A stretch of 40,990 bases of DNA from the NCBI GenBank assembly GCA_003156595.1, contig PMHH01000155.1, positions 1 through 40,990 on the forward strand. Direction: 5' to 3'. Source of the stretch: Acidimicrobiaceae bacterium (lineage in GTDB: Bacteria; Actinomycetota; Acidimicrobiia; Acidimicrobiales; Palsa-688). The notes beneath the pieces were generated by a model that searched no databases, was not told the origin of the DNA, and saw nothing but the letters and a program-made list of their open reading frames with translations. This document shows, piece after piece, positions 16,403-24,645 of this stretch (within the stretch, counting starts at the first letter, position 1; each line of letters starts with the position of its first letter). The translations under genes were made by a program, and so were the position numbers.

Positions 16403-17596
16403 TCAGGCCAGCGGCCCCCGCCCATAGCGAGTGAGCCGCGCCGGCTCACCGTCGGTCACGAGCACCAGGTCCTGCTCGAGGACACCTCCGACACCGTCGA
16501 CCGCCACCCACGCCGTTACGGCCAGGACGGTTCCGGCCGCCAGCTGAGCCGACTGACCGACGCGGTGCCCAATCAGGGGGAGCTCGGCCCCGAGCCCCAC
16601 CCCACGAACGAAGGGTTCGGGCGGAGGGGCCTCGCCGGTGGAATCCCAGACCCGGCACAACTCCGCGCCAGTGGTGCCGGCTCGGCAGGCGTCCAGGACC
16701 GCCTGCAGCGTCTCCCGGCTCCGCTGGGCCAGGCGCCGCTGGGCCGGGCTGGGCACCATGGCCCCGACCACCCAGGTGCGAGCCAGCGTCCCCTCGTAGC
16801 CGGCGTAGAACGCGCCCGGGTTGAGGACGACGAGCTCACCGGGGGCAAGGCAGCGGTCGGTGGCGAGCCGGCGCAGCCGCACCGGGCCCTGGCGAGGGGT
16901 GGCGCAGACCACCGCCTCGGTCGGCGGGGTGGGCGCACCAAGCCCGGCAATCGCCTCTGCGTAGACTCCGAGCAGCTGGCGTTCGGACACTCCAGGATCC
17001 AGCGCCGCGACCAGCGCGGAGAGGGCCGCTTCGGCGATGCCGGCCGCCGACACGATGCATGCCAGTTCGTCGGGGGTCTTCGGCGTCCGGGCCCGAGATA
17101 GCACCGGGGCCGCATCCACCACGGCCGCGTGGGGGCAGAGGGCGGCCAGCAACTGGCGGGCGCCCGGGCTGAAACCGTCTGTCCCAACCTGGGCGGCGTC
17201 GCCAAGGCCGGCGATGGCGCCCAGGTTCGAGGCCAGGATGGCGGGGTTCCATGACAGCCCGAACAGCTCGTCATGACCGATCTCCGGCGGCACGCCCGCG
17301 TCCCACGTCGACAGTAGGTGCACCCGTCCGGTCGAGCGGACGACGAGGCAGGCCGGTCCGAACGGGCGCGTTCCGGCTGTCCACAGCTGCTGGGCGCCGG
17401 ACGCGTAAGCCACATTGGCCGGGCGGCCCAGGACCAGGACATCGACTCCGCCGGCGGCCATGGCGTCGAAAAGCCGGCGCCGGCGCTCGGCTCGGAGCCG
17501 GGCGAAGTCGATCTGGTCGGACGCGCCTGTGAGGCCGAGCACGCCGGCGCCGGCGCCGGCGATGGATCCGGCCCCCGGGCCGCCCGCCGCGCTCAC
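16403..17596 (-). CDS. M24-fold protein lacking metal ligands (pseudo-peptidase)
   Basis: A 397-residue protein with the creatinase/prolidase (M24) layout: an N-terminal domain then a pita-bread domain beginning near RARTPKTPDELACI. Aligned with its upstream neighbour, all five metal ligands are replaced: Asp by Asn259, Asp by Thr270, His by Arg331, Glu by Thr361 and Glu by Gln375. Binuclear metal hydrolysis is therefore unlikely. The fold seems intact with no frameshift, so it is probably a structural or regulatory partner, or a metal-free enzyme as creatinase is. GTG 17596 overlaps the stop of the intact paralogue by 4 bp, implying equimolar synthesis. Residues 6-22 are Gly/Ala-rich. Confidence 0.88.
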   Translation of the reverse strand: MSAAGGPGAGSIAGAGAGVLGLTGASDQIDFARLRAERRRRLFDAMAAGGVDVLVLGRPANVAYASGAQQLWTAGTRPFGPACLVVRSTGRVHLLSTWDAGVPPEIGHDELFGLSWNPAILASNLGAIAGLGDAAQVGTDGFSPGARQLLAALCPHAAVVDAAPVLSRARTPKTPDELACIVSAAGIAEAALSALVAALDPGVSERQLLGVYAEAIAGLGAPTPPTEAVVCATPRQGPVRLRRLATDRCLAPGELVVLNPGAFYAGYEGTLARTWVVGAMVPSPAQRRLAQRSRETLQAVLDACRAGTTGAELCRVWDSTGEAPPPEPFVRGVGLGAELPLIGHRVGQSAQLAAGTVLAVTAWVAVDGVGGVLEQDLVLVTDGEPARLTRYGRGPLA

Positions 17597-18819
17597 CAGG
17601 CCCCGACAAACGGGTCGTAGGGATGGGCGCTGAGCGGCACCCATCCGTCGTCGGTGATGGCGACGATGTCCTCGGCGCGATACCCGGCCGCGCCGTCATC
17701 CCAGATGACTGGCTCCAAGACGAACACCATCCCGGGCTGCAGAATCAGACGCTCGTCGAAGGACGCGCCGAGGTCGGTGCCGATGAGCGGCATTTCGGCG
17801 CTGTCTGTCCCCACCCCATGGGCCAGGTAAAAGTGTTCGATCCACGGCTTCACGCCCTCGTTGGCCGCGATCGCCGTCTGGCCGAGCTCCAATGCGGTGG
17901 TGCCTGGCTGACAGCGTTCTAGCACCGCCTCGACCACCGCCGCCCACCGGTCGAACTGCGCTTGCTGGCGAGCGCTGGGCGCCGGGTCGGCCCCCACGAT
18001 CCAGGTTCGGCCGAAGTCGGAGGCGTAGCCCTGGTAGGTGATGCCTGAGTCGACCCAGATCACGTCTCCTTCTCGGAGGAGGCGGTCGCCGGTCGCGAGA
18101 GGGAAGGCGATGTCACCATGAGTGGTCCACGGCCCGCCGGCGCGCATTGTCGGCATGACCTGCCAGATCGGGTCGATGGCGTTGGTAGTGGCGCCCAACT
18201 CGAATACCCGACGCAGGAACCGGGCGGTGAGGTCGGTCTGGCGCAACCCGGGTCGGAGCATCGCCTGGACATCCCACATAGCCAGCTCGTTGATGCGTTG
18301 GGCGGCGCGGATGCACGCCAACTCGTCCGGCGTCTTGCACAGCTTGGCCGCCCCGAGCACCGCCGCTGCGCTGGTGAACTCGCGGTCTGGGAGACCCCGA
18401 AGCATGGCGTGGGTGAGCTCGTCGCACCCGAGCCGCGCCCCTGGCTCGAACAGCTCGTCGAGCGCCCTCTTGATCGTCGTCACCCCTTCGTCCAGCTCGG
18501 GGTACAACGGGCCGTGCACGAACTCGGTCGGCAGCTCCGAGGGGGCCCCCTCTGGATGGGCGGTAAAGAGGTGGGCGGCCGGCGCGCCAGAGACCACGAT
18601 CGCCACCGTCCGGTCAAGGACCGCGTGGCTGCTGTCGACGGCGGGCGCTACCGCGCCGGTGGCGTACGCCACCGCGCTGGTGCCCATCAACACCAGGCCG
18701 TCGAGGCCAGCCGCTCCCAGCTGGTGCTGCAGCTTTTCGCCACGATCCCTGCGCATCCGGACGAGATCGGGAGCCGCAGGGATCGGCGCTCCGGCTATCA
18801 ACGATCCCACCTCCCCCAT
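17593..18819 (-). CDS. M24-family metallopeptidase (Xaa-Pro-peptidase-like)
   Basis: A 408-residue protein with an N-terminal creatinase-like domain and a complete M24 pita-bread site: Asp257 (WVDSG), Asp268 (SDFGRTW), His334 (AHGVG), Glu369 (LEPVIW) and Glu383 (RAEDI). Family members hydrolyse Xaa-Pro bonds or related C-N bonds. Similar genes occur in actinobacterial lipid and steroid clusters without a settled role. I chose ATG 18819; TTG 18858 is in frame but lies inside the operator at 18850-18884. The gene is divergent from the ACAD operon and coupled to the ligand-less paralogue downstream. Confidence 0.9.
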   Translation of the reverse strand: MGEVGSLIAGAPIPAAPDLVRMRRDRGEKLQHQLGAAGLDGLVLMGTSAVAYATGAVAPAVDSSHAVLDRTVAIVVSGAPAAHLFTAHPEGAPSELPTEFVHGPLYPELDEGVTTIKRALDELFEPGARLGCDELTHAMLRGLPDREFTSAAAVLGAAKLCKTPDELACIRAAQRINELAMWDVQAMLRPGLRQTDLTARFLRRVFELGATTNAIDPIWQVMPTMRAGGPWTTHGDIAFPLATGDRLLREGDVIWVDSGITYQGYASDFGRTWIVGADPAPSARQQAQFDRWAAVVEAVLERCQPGTTALELGQTAIAANEGVKPWIEHFYLAHGVGTDSAEMPLIGTDLGASFDERLILQPGMVFVLEPVIWDDGAAGYRAEDIVAITDDGWVPLSAHPYDPFVGAW

Positions 18820-18825
18820 CCAACC

Positions 18826-18843
18826 TATGACGTCGGCGTCATA
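18826..18843. promoter_or_regulatory. Second inverted repeat in the M24/ACAD promoter
   Basis: TATGACG-TCGG-CGTCATA is a perfect 7-bp inverted repeat with a 4-base centre, 7 bp upstream of the M24 ATG at 18819 and 7 bp from the TGTCCAA operator. It may be a binding site for another regulator or part of the M24 leader. If translation starts at TTG 18858 it would be coding instead. Confidence 0.4.
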
Positions 18844-18849
18844 GTATGG

Positions 18850-18884
18850 GCTGTCCAACTGAACAGAGGTCGTGGTTGGACAGC
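18850..18884. promoter_or_regulatory. TGTCCAA-N17-TTGGACA operator, copy 1
   Basis: Perfect 10-bp arms (GCTGTCCAAC at 18850-18859, GTTGGACAGC at 18875-18884) lie in the divergent promoter of the M24 pair and the ACAD-ligase-MaoC operon. The core TGTCCAA-N17-TTGGACA (18852-18882) recurs with identical 31-bp span at 39594-39624, beside a TetR gene. The first 11 bases, TGTCCAACTGA, are identical in both. This is good sequence evidence for a shared regulator; binding itself is inference. Confidence 0.75.
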
Positions 18885-18916
18885 GCCCCGACGTAGCGAC
18901 CGCGAGGGACCTGGCA

Positions 18917-20197
18917 TTGGACTACGACTTCGGCGAGCGGGCCTCAAAGCTGCGGAGCCGGTTGCGCGAGATGATCGCGGCCGAGATCCCAGCCGGCTAT
19001 CTTGGCGCCTTCACCGACGATCCGGCGGACCTCCACATCGCCCAGCACTTCTGCCGCCGCTTGGCCGAGGAGGGCCTCCTCACCGTGTCGTGGCCAGAGG
19101 AATATGGAGGGGGCGGCGGATCGGTGTGGGAGCAGACCGTCGTGCGGGAGGAGATGTGGTCCCATCACGAACCGCGCGGCGCCCAGTACATGGGGCTCAA
19201 CTGGGTCGGCCCGGCCATCATGGCGTTCGGTACCGACGCCCAAAAACAACGCTTCCTTCCGCCGATCGCCGCCGGTGAGGTGATCTGGTGCCAGGGGTTC
19301 AGCGAACCGGACGCCGGATCCGATCTGGCCTCGCTCACGACCCGTGCCGAACCTGACGGCGAAGGCCTCCGCATCACCGGGCAGAAGATCTGGACTTCCT
19401 ACGCGGAGATGGCCCAGTGGTGTGTGCTGGCGGCCCGGGTCGGTGTTCCCGGGGCCAACGGGGCCAAGAAGCACGAGGGCATCACCATCTTCCTCGTCCC
19501 GATGAATCGAGAGGGGATCACCGTGCGGCCCATTCGCAGCATGCTCGGCCCCCACCACCTCAACGAGTGCTTCTTTGACTCCGTACCGGTTGAAGCCGAC
19601 GAAGTGCTGGGCGGCGTTGGGCAGGGATGGAACGTCATCCGCCGGGCGCTCGCCCACGAGCGGGTCGGCATCGCCCGCTACGCCCGTTGCGACCGGCTCA
19701 TGTCGCAATACACCGGCAAGGCGGACGGATGGCGCGCCCTGCCGGCCGGGCTACGCCAGCAGTGGGTGCGCGCCCTGGTGCAGATCCGGGTCGCCCGGCT
19801 CCTCGCGTACCGCGCCGTCGCCGAGCAGGAGGCCGGCCAGCCGCGCGACGCCACCGCTAGCGTGGCCCGCCTGGCCGTGACCCAGTGCGACCAGCAGGTG
19901 GCGGAGCTCCTGTTCCAGGCCATCGAGGACCGAAGCCTGGAAGGCTCCGACACCGGCGTGGAAAGCAAAGCCGCACCGAATCCGGCCGGGTCCAGTACTG
20001 CTGCGATTCCCGAGCGGCCGCCTTTTACCGACAAGCCATTGTCGGTAAAGGGCGGCCGCCAACGAAGTCACGCCTTTCTGGACGGCGCCATCGAGGACCA
20101 CTGGCGCTACGCCCAGGCCGCCACCGTGGCCGCCGGCACCATCGAGATCCAGCGCATGATCGTGGCCCGCGCCCTCCTTGGGACTCGGTCCTCGTGA
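18917..20197 (+). CDS. Acyl-CoA dehydrogenase with a palindromic in-frame insert
   Basis: A 426-residue ACAD with FSEPDAGSD, TGQKIWTS and the C-terminal AAGTIEIQRMIVARALLG helix. The stretch between VAELL and EDHWRY is about 35 residues longer than in the related ACAD at 3101-4300 and includes a Ser/Pro/Ala-rich run and a near-perfect DNA palindrome (20014-20059). The frame stays open, and both flanks keep the family pattern. TTG 18917 is chosen as start because GAGGGA sits 7 bases upstream; GTG 18872 lies inside the operator. Its stop overlaps the next ACAD by 4 bp, and the two probably form one heteromeric enzyme. Confidence 0.9.
   Translation: MDYDFGERASKLRSRLREMIAAEIPAGYLGAFTDDPADLHIAQHFCRRLAEEGLLTVSWPEEYGGGGGSVWEQTVVREEMWSHHEPRGAQYMGLNWVGPAIMAFGTDAQKQRFLPPIAAGEVIWCQGFSEPDAGSDLASLTTRAEPDGEGLRITGQKIWTSYAEMAQWCVLAARVGVPGANGAKKHEGITIFLVPMNREGITVRPIRSMLGPHHLNECFFDSVPVEADEVLGGVGQGWNVIRRALAHERVGIARYARCDRLMSQYTGKADGWRALPAGLRQQWVRALVQIRVARLLAYRAVAEQEAGQPRDATASVARLAVTQCDQQVAELLFQAIEDRSLEGSDTGVESKAAPNPAGSSTAAIPERPPFTDKPLSVKGGRQRSHAFLDGAIEDHWRYAQAATVAAGTIEIQRMIVARALLGTRSS
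20014..20059. repeat. 46-bp palindromic element inside an ACAD gene
   Basis: Arms 20014-20033 and 20040-20059 are complementary over 20 bp except for one position (a G-T pair as RNA), with the 6-base loop AGCCAT. The outer ends read GCGGCCGCC. It encodes part of the extra segment (ERPPFTDKPLSVKGGR) without breaking the frame. The structure resembles in-frame palindromic elements such as those of Rickettsia, or a small non-autonomous mobile repeat. I found no second copy in this window. Confidence 0.75.
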
Positions 20198-21147
20198 ACC
20201 TGGAGCTGCCGGACGAGGCCGTGCAGTTCGGGGCGACGGCGGAGAAGGCCCTCACTGCGCTCGGCGGGGTCGACCTGGCCCGAGACGCAGAGAGGGAGCG
20301 GGAGCCGGATATCCGATTGGCAAAGGTAGGCAATGCGATCGACAGCCTGGGCGCCGACCAGCTCGATCCCCGCGTCGACATCGAAACGGCAGCCGCCGCC
20401 GGCGAGCTCTGCCGCGTCGCGGGGCGGCTCGCCATCCCCTACCCGGTGGTCGCGGTCCTGCTCCGAGATCCCGTGGACCTGTTGCCGTTCGCGCTGGTGC
20501 CGGACGACCGTTGCCGAGCTGACCACGGCGATCTGTTCTCGGAGTGGCGGGTCGCCGCACCGGGCGGGCAGCAGGCCGTTGCCATGCCGGTCGGGTCACG
20601 TTTCGGCTCCAAGCTCGGTCCGTTCGTCACGGACTTGACGCCTACCGGCGAGTGGCAAGGGACCGCCCCTGGTGACGTGGCGCTGCACTTGACCTTGACC
20701 TCATGGCGGATACTGGGCACCACCGAGCGATCCCTGGAGCTGGCCATCGATCACGTCGGCGAGCGGGTGCAATTCGGCCAACCGCTGTCGGCGTTCCAGG
20801 CGGTCCAGTTCCAACTGGCCGACGCCGCAGTCGGCACGGACGGGCTGCGGGAGTTGTGCCACTTCACGTTGTGGCGACTCTTTGCCGATCCCGACGCCGG
20901 GCTAGCCGATGCCCTGGCCTTGCGGCTCCATGCCGTGGACACCGCCCGGGCCGTGTTGCGAACCAGTCAGCAGCTGCACGGCGCGGCCGGCCTGTGCGAC
21001 GAGTACGACGTGTCGGTGCTCGCCCGTCACGTTCAGCCTGACCTCCGCTTGCCTTTCGGATCGGAACGGACCTCGGCCGAACTCGTCGAGGCCGTGTCCC
21101 GGCTGGGATTCGCCAGCCTCTTTCCCCAGGGCGGCCTGGACCCATGA
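20194..21147 (+). CDS. Acyl-CoA dehydrogenase-like subunit (short)
   Basis: A 317-residue ACAD-family protein, about 50-80 residues shorter than its neighbours. The C-terminal domain is recognisable (VQFGQPLSAFQAVQFQLADAAVG, then LHGAAGLCDEYDVSVLARHVQPDL). The GGxGFTWE segment that carries the acidic base in related subunits reads GAAGLCDEYD, and the SEPxAGSD loop is absent. It is most likely the non-catalytic or partner subunit of the ACAD just upstream. GTG 20194 overlaps that gene's stop, and its own stop overlaps the ligase ATG; both overlaps are 4 bp. Confidence 0.88.
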   Translation: MNLELPDEAVQFGATAEKALTALGGVDLARDAEREREPDIRLAKVGNAIDSLGADQLDPRVDIETAAAAGELCRVAGRLAIPYPVVAVLLRDPVDLLPFALVPDDRCRADHGDLFSEWRVAAPGGQQAVAMPVGSRFGSKLGPFVTDLTPTGEWQGTAPGDVALHLTLTSWRILGTTERSLELAIDHVGERVQFGQPLSAFQAVQFQLADAAVGTDGLRELCHFTLWRLFADPDAGLADALALRLHAVDTARAVLRTSQQLHGAAGLCDEYDVSVLARHVQPDLRLPFGSERTSAELVEAVSRLGFASLFPQGGLDP

Positions 21148-22856
21148 CCACCCTCGAAGGGCCGCCGCTATCGGAGGCTCAAGGGGTGGGCGCCCTGACG
21201 ATCGGCGGGTTTCTCACCGAGATTTGCGCCCGCTTCGCGGCCAACGAGGCGCTGGTCTTCGACGACCCCCTGCGGGGCGGTGCCACGCGGCGATGGAACT
21301 ACGCCGAGCTCGGCCGGCAGGCGCATCAGGTCGCCGCGGCCCTGGTGGCAGGCGGAGCAGGCAAAGGTACCCGGGTCGGCATTTTGATGGGCAACCGCCC
21401 TGAGGCGGTGGCGGCCTTGTTCGGCGCTGCACTGGTGGGTGCGGTCGCCGTCCCGCTTTCGACCTTCTCCGCAGCGCCGGAGTTGGCCTACATGCTCCGT
21501 CACGCCGACATCGAGGTGCTGCTCACCCAGACAGAGATGCTCCACCGCCGCTTCGTCGACGACGTCGTGTCCGTCTGCGCCGAGCTGGACGAGCCCGGCG
21601 GGCAGGAGCCGGGCGAGCCGGGCCGCGGCCGGATGACGTCGCTCGGCTTCCCGTTCCTGGACCGGGTGGCGGCGATCGGGCTCGACCTGCCGCGGGGTCG
21701 AGTGGAGACGTGGGAAGGCTTTCTGGCGAGGCGCGACTCCGTGTCCGACGAGCTGATCGACGCCCGAGCCGCTCAGGTGTCGCCCTCAGACGACGGCCTC
21801 ATCACGTACAGCTCGGGAACGACGGACCGTCCCAAGGGCATGCTCCACGCCCACCGTTCACCCACCCTCCAGTTCTGGCTGCAGGCCGGCGTGTTCGGAC
21901 GGCACCAGGCCACCAGGATGTGGACATCGTTGCCGATGTTCTGGACGGCGGGATTGAACACCGCCATGGGTGCCACCCTCGCCGCCGGCGGGTGCTGGGT
22001 GATGCAGGAGTCCTTCGCAGCCGGCGAGGCGCTGCGGCTCATGGCCCGGGAGCGAGTGACCGAGCCCTACACCCTCCCCCACCAGACCGCCGCCCTCGAG
22101 GAGCACCCCGACTGGGCTCATACGGACCTCTCGTCGCTGCGATGCGTCTTCGGCAAGTCCGCCTTCGCCCGCCACCCGACCGTCACCGGTGACACGGACT
22201 GGAACATGCCGGTCGCCTACGGGCTCTCGGAAACCTGTTCGGGCTTCGCGACCCACTACTCCGACACGCGGCGCGACCTGCTCAAGACCAGCATGGGCCG
22301 GCTGCTGCCCGGCAACCGGATGCGCGTGGTGGATCCCGAGACCGGGCGGACCCTCGGGCCCAACCAGAATGGCGAACTGGCCATCGCCGGGCCGACGCTC
22401 ATGGAGCACTACGTCAAGCAGCATCGCGACGAGTGCCTCGACGCCGACGGTTTCTTCCGGACCGGTGACGCCGGTTTCTTCGACGACGACGGCTTCGTGC
22501 ACTGGACGGGGCGGCGATCCGAGATGATCAAGACGGGCGGCGCCAACGTTTCGCCGGCCGAACTGGAGGTGGCGCTGCGGGCGTGCCAGCCGGTGAAGCT
22601 GGTCAGGGTGCTCGGCCTGCCCCACTCCCGCCTCGGCCAGGTGGTGGTGGCCTGCGTGGTGCTCAAGGACGGAGCCAACGCCAGCGCCGGCGACATCCAG
22701 CAATTCCTCCGCCAGCGCGTCGCCTCCTACAAGGTCCCCAAGCAGGTGCTGTTCTTCACCGACGGCGAAATTCCCATGACCACGAGCGACACCAAGGTCC
22801 GCGACGCCGAGCTGATGCGGCTGGTGACTGCACGACTGGAAGGAGCCACACGTTGA
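21144..22856 (+). CDS. Acyl-CoA ligase (AMP-forming, ANL superfamily)
   Basis: A 570-residue adenylate-forming enzyme that activates a carboxylic acid with ATP and CoA. The motifs in order are TYSSGTTDRPKGMLH (P-loop-like, about 220), YGLSETCSG, TGDAGFFDDDGFVHWTGRRSEMIKTGG with the hinge region, and the late catalytic Lys in SDTKVRD. All are intact. Between the ACAD subunit and the MaoC hydratase it would make the CoA ester used by the operon. The carboxylate cannot be identified; FadD17- or FadD19-like ligases of steroid side chains are one analogy. Confidence 0.93.
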   Translation: MTTLEGPPLSEAQGVGALTIGGFLTEICARFAANEALVFDDPLRGGATRRWNYAELGRQAHQVAAALVAGGAGKGTRVGILMGNRPEAVAALFGAALVGAVAVPLSTFSAAPELAYMLRHADIEVLLTQTEMLHRRFVDDVVSVCAELDEPGGQEPGEPGRGRMTSLGFPFLDRVAAIGLDLPRGRVETWEGFLARRDSVSDELIDARAAQVSPSDDGLITYSSGTTDRPKGMLHAHRSPTLQFWLQAGVFGRHQATRMWTSLPMFWTAGLNTAMGATLAAGGCWVMQESFAAGEALRLMARERVTEPYTLPHQTAALEEHPDWAHTDLSSLRCVFGKSAFARHPTVTGDTDWNMPVAYGLSETCSGFATHYSDTRRDLLKTSMGRLLPGNRMRVVDPETGRTLGPNQNGELAIAGPTLMEHYVKQHRDECLDADGFFRTGDAGFFDDDGFVHWTGRRSEMIKTGGANVSPAELEVALRACQPVKLVRVLGLPHSRLGQVVVACVVLKDGANASAGDIQQFLRQRVASYKVPKQVLFFTDGEIPMTTSDTKVRDAELMRLVTARLEGATR

Positions 22857-24016
22857 CGAATCTGGACACGACCGACCTCGACCAGTACATGGGCGTCCCG
22901 ATGGAACCGGGCGAGCTCAAGGAGCCGGTGACGGTCAACGACATCCGCCGGTGGGTGCAGGGGATGCACTATCCCAACCCGCTTCACTACGACGAAGACT
23001 GGGCCGCCGCCGGCCGCTTCGGGCGCATCGTGGCCCCGCAGTCCTTCACGGTCGCCTGCGACACCAGCCACGGTTGCTCGCCCGCCCAGGTGGGCCGCAT
23101 ACCGAACTCGCACCTGATCTTCGGCGGGGATGAGTGGTGGTTCTTCGGCCCGCGAGTCGAGCCGGGCGACCGGCTGGTCTGCCACCGGATGCCGTTCGAC
23201 TACAAGGTGTCGGACACCAAGTTCGCCGGTCCGACCTGCTTTCAGCGGGGCGACACGTTGTACATCAATCAGGCAGGTGAAAGAGTCGCCCAACAGCGGT
23301 CTACCTCGATTCGCTATGAAGTACGCCAAGCGCACGAGAAGAAGCTGTTTGACGAGCCGAAGGAACCGGAGTGGACCGACGAGCGGCTCCTGGAGCTGGA
23401 GGACATCAAGTCCGGATTCATAGCCCAGATCCAGGACCTGCGCCACGACAAGCGGGTGTTCGGCTCGATCGAGCCGGGCCAGGAGTTGGCCACCAACGTG
23501 CTCGGTCCGCACAACCTGGCCAGCTTTACCACCGAGTGGCGCGCCTACCCCATGACGACGTGGGGCGCGACGCTGAAGGGGCCGACGACGGTTAGGGCCG
23601 AGGCGTTGGGCTACACCAAAGAGATGAGCGGCTTCGAAGGCGACCGCAAGATGGAGCGGGTAAACCCTGAGCTCACAGACGGCGCCTACTACGGACCGTC
23701 CCGGGGGCACCTGCAGCCCCGCTGGGCCCAACACGTCGGCATGGCCCGCGGCTACGGCTACGGGGCGTCGATGGGAGCCTGGATCCTCGACTACGTGGCG
23801 GCGTGGGGCGGCGAGTGGGCGTTCATCACGCACTCGGTAGCCCAGTACCGCCATCCCGCGTTCACCGGGGACGCCACCTTTGTCCGGGGCCGCGTCACCG
23901 ACACTCGGGTTGAGCGGCGCCGGCGCCACATCGCCACGGTGGCGGTAGAGCTGACCAACCAGGACGAGATGGTGATGGCCAAGGGGACCGTTGAGGTCGA
24001 GCTACCTGCTGACTGA
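22853..24016 (+). CDS. MaoC-like (double hot-dog) dehydratase/hydratase
   Basis: A 387-residue protein with two hot-dog units. Unit 1 shows the MaoC-like pattern near residues 45-70 (NPLHYDEDWAAAGRFGRIVAPQSF, with a candidate Asp/His pair). Unit 2 ends in YRHPAFTGDATFVRGRVTDTRVE, typical of the hot-dog core. Such double proteins hydrate 2-enoyl-CoA thioesters with bulky acyl groups. TTG 22853 overlaps the ligase stop by 4 bp and has AAGGAG 7 bases upstream, which fixes the start. It is the last gene of the operon and overlaps the convergent TetR gene by 15 bp. Confidence 0.87.
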   Translation: MTNLDTTDLDQYMGVPMEPGELKEPVTVNDIRRWVQGMHYPNPLHYDEDWAAAGRFGRIVAPQSFTVACDTSHGCSPAQVGRIPNSHLIFGGDEWWFFGPRVEPGDRLVCHRMPFDYKVSDTKFAGPTCFQRGDTLYINQAGERVAQQRSTSIRYEVRQAHEKKLFDEPKEPEWTDERLLELEDIKSGFIAQIQDLRHDKRVFGSIEPGQELATNVLGPHNLASFTTEWRAYPMTTWGATLKGPTTVRAEALGYTKEMSGFEGDRKMERVNPELTDGAYYGPSRGHLQPRWAQHVGMARGYGYGASMGAWILDYVAAWGGEWAFITHSVAQYRHPAFTGDATFVRGRVTDTRVERRRRHIATVAVELTNQDEMVMAKGTVEVELPAD

Positions 24017-24595
24017 ACGGGACCGGGCGCCGGCCAGACGCACCATGCTGTCGAGGGCGCCCTCGAGCACACCGACCACCGCGGTGCTGTTCTCGCCCGG
24101 CACCAGGAACACCGACAGCACCACCCGCAGCAGCAACTCGTTGAGCTCAGCGACGGTGACCCAGCCCTCCCGCACCGGGCTGGCATTGTGCATGACCGGC
24201 GCCAGCAACTCCTCGGTGATGCGGTGGAACACCGGCAGCTGCCGGCGGAGAAAGCCGAGCACGAACGCCGGCTCGGTGTCGATCAGCAGCGTCAGGGCCG
24301 GGTGTTGCCGCAGGTAGGTGATGATGTACTCGGCGACCTTTTCGAGACGAAGCTCGTCCTCGGGGACGCCGGCGAGCGCCGCTCTGAGCCCCTCTGCGAA
24401 GCGATCCTGCTCATACTCGGCGACCACCGCCAAGAGGTCTTCCTTGGTGGGAAAGTACCGATATATGGTCCCGCGTGAGAGCCCGGCCCGCTCGCTGACG
24501 TCGCTCATCGTCATGCGGCGCAGCCCGACCCGGCCCATCGACAGCAGAGCGGCCTCGAGGATGCGATCGCGCGTCGCGGGGACGAGTAGAGCCAT
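24002..24595 (-). CDS. TetR-family transcriptional regulator
   Basis: A 197-residue repressor. The helix-turn-helix runs about 8-52 (RDRILEAALLSMGRVGLRRMTMSDVSERAGLSRGTIYRYFPTKEDL is the family pattern). The C-terminal effector domain has the helical character expected. ATG 24595 is the natural start; a GTG a few codons upstream is possible. It lies 50 bp downstream of the P450 gene on the same strand and is likely co-transcribed with it. It is a candidate to bind the 20-bp palindrome at 25911-25930 upstream of that P450. Confidence 0.9.
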   Translation of the reverse strand: MALLVPATRDRILEAALLSMGRVGLRRMTMSDVSERAGLSRGTIYRYFPTKEDLLAVVAEYEQDRFAEGLRAALAGVPEDELRLEKVAEYIITYLRQHPALTLLIDTEPAFVLGFLRRQLPVFHRITEELLAPVMHNASPVREGWVTVAELNELLLRVVLSVFLVPGENSTAVVGVLEGALDSMVRLAGARSRSVSR

Positions 24596-24645
24596 TGGGT
24601 GTGCGACGCTACTGCCGACGCCATCGCGCCGCGGCCTTTGAGCCG

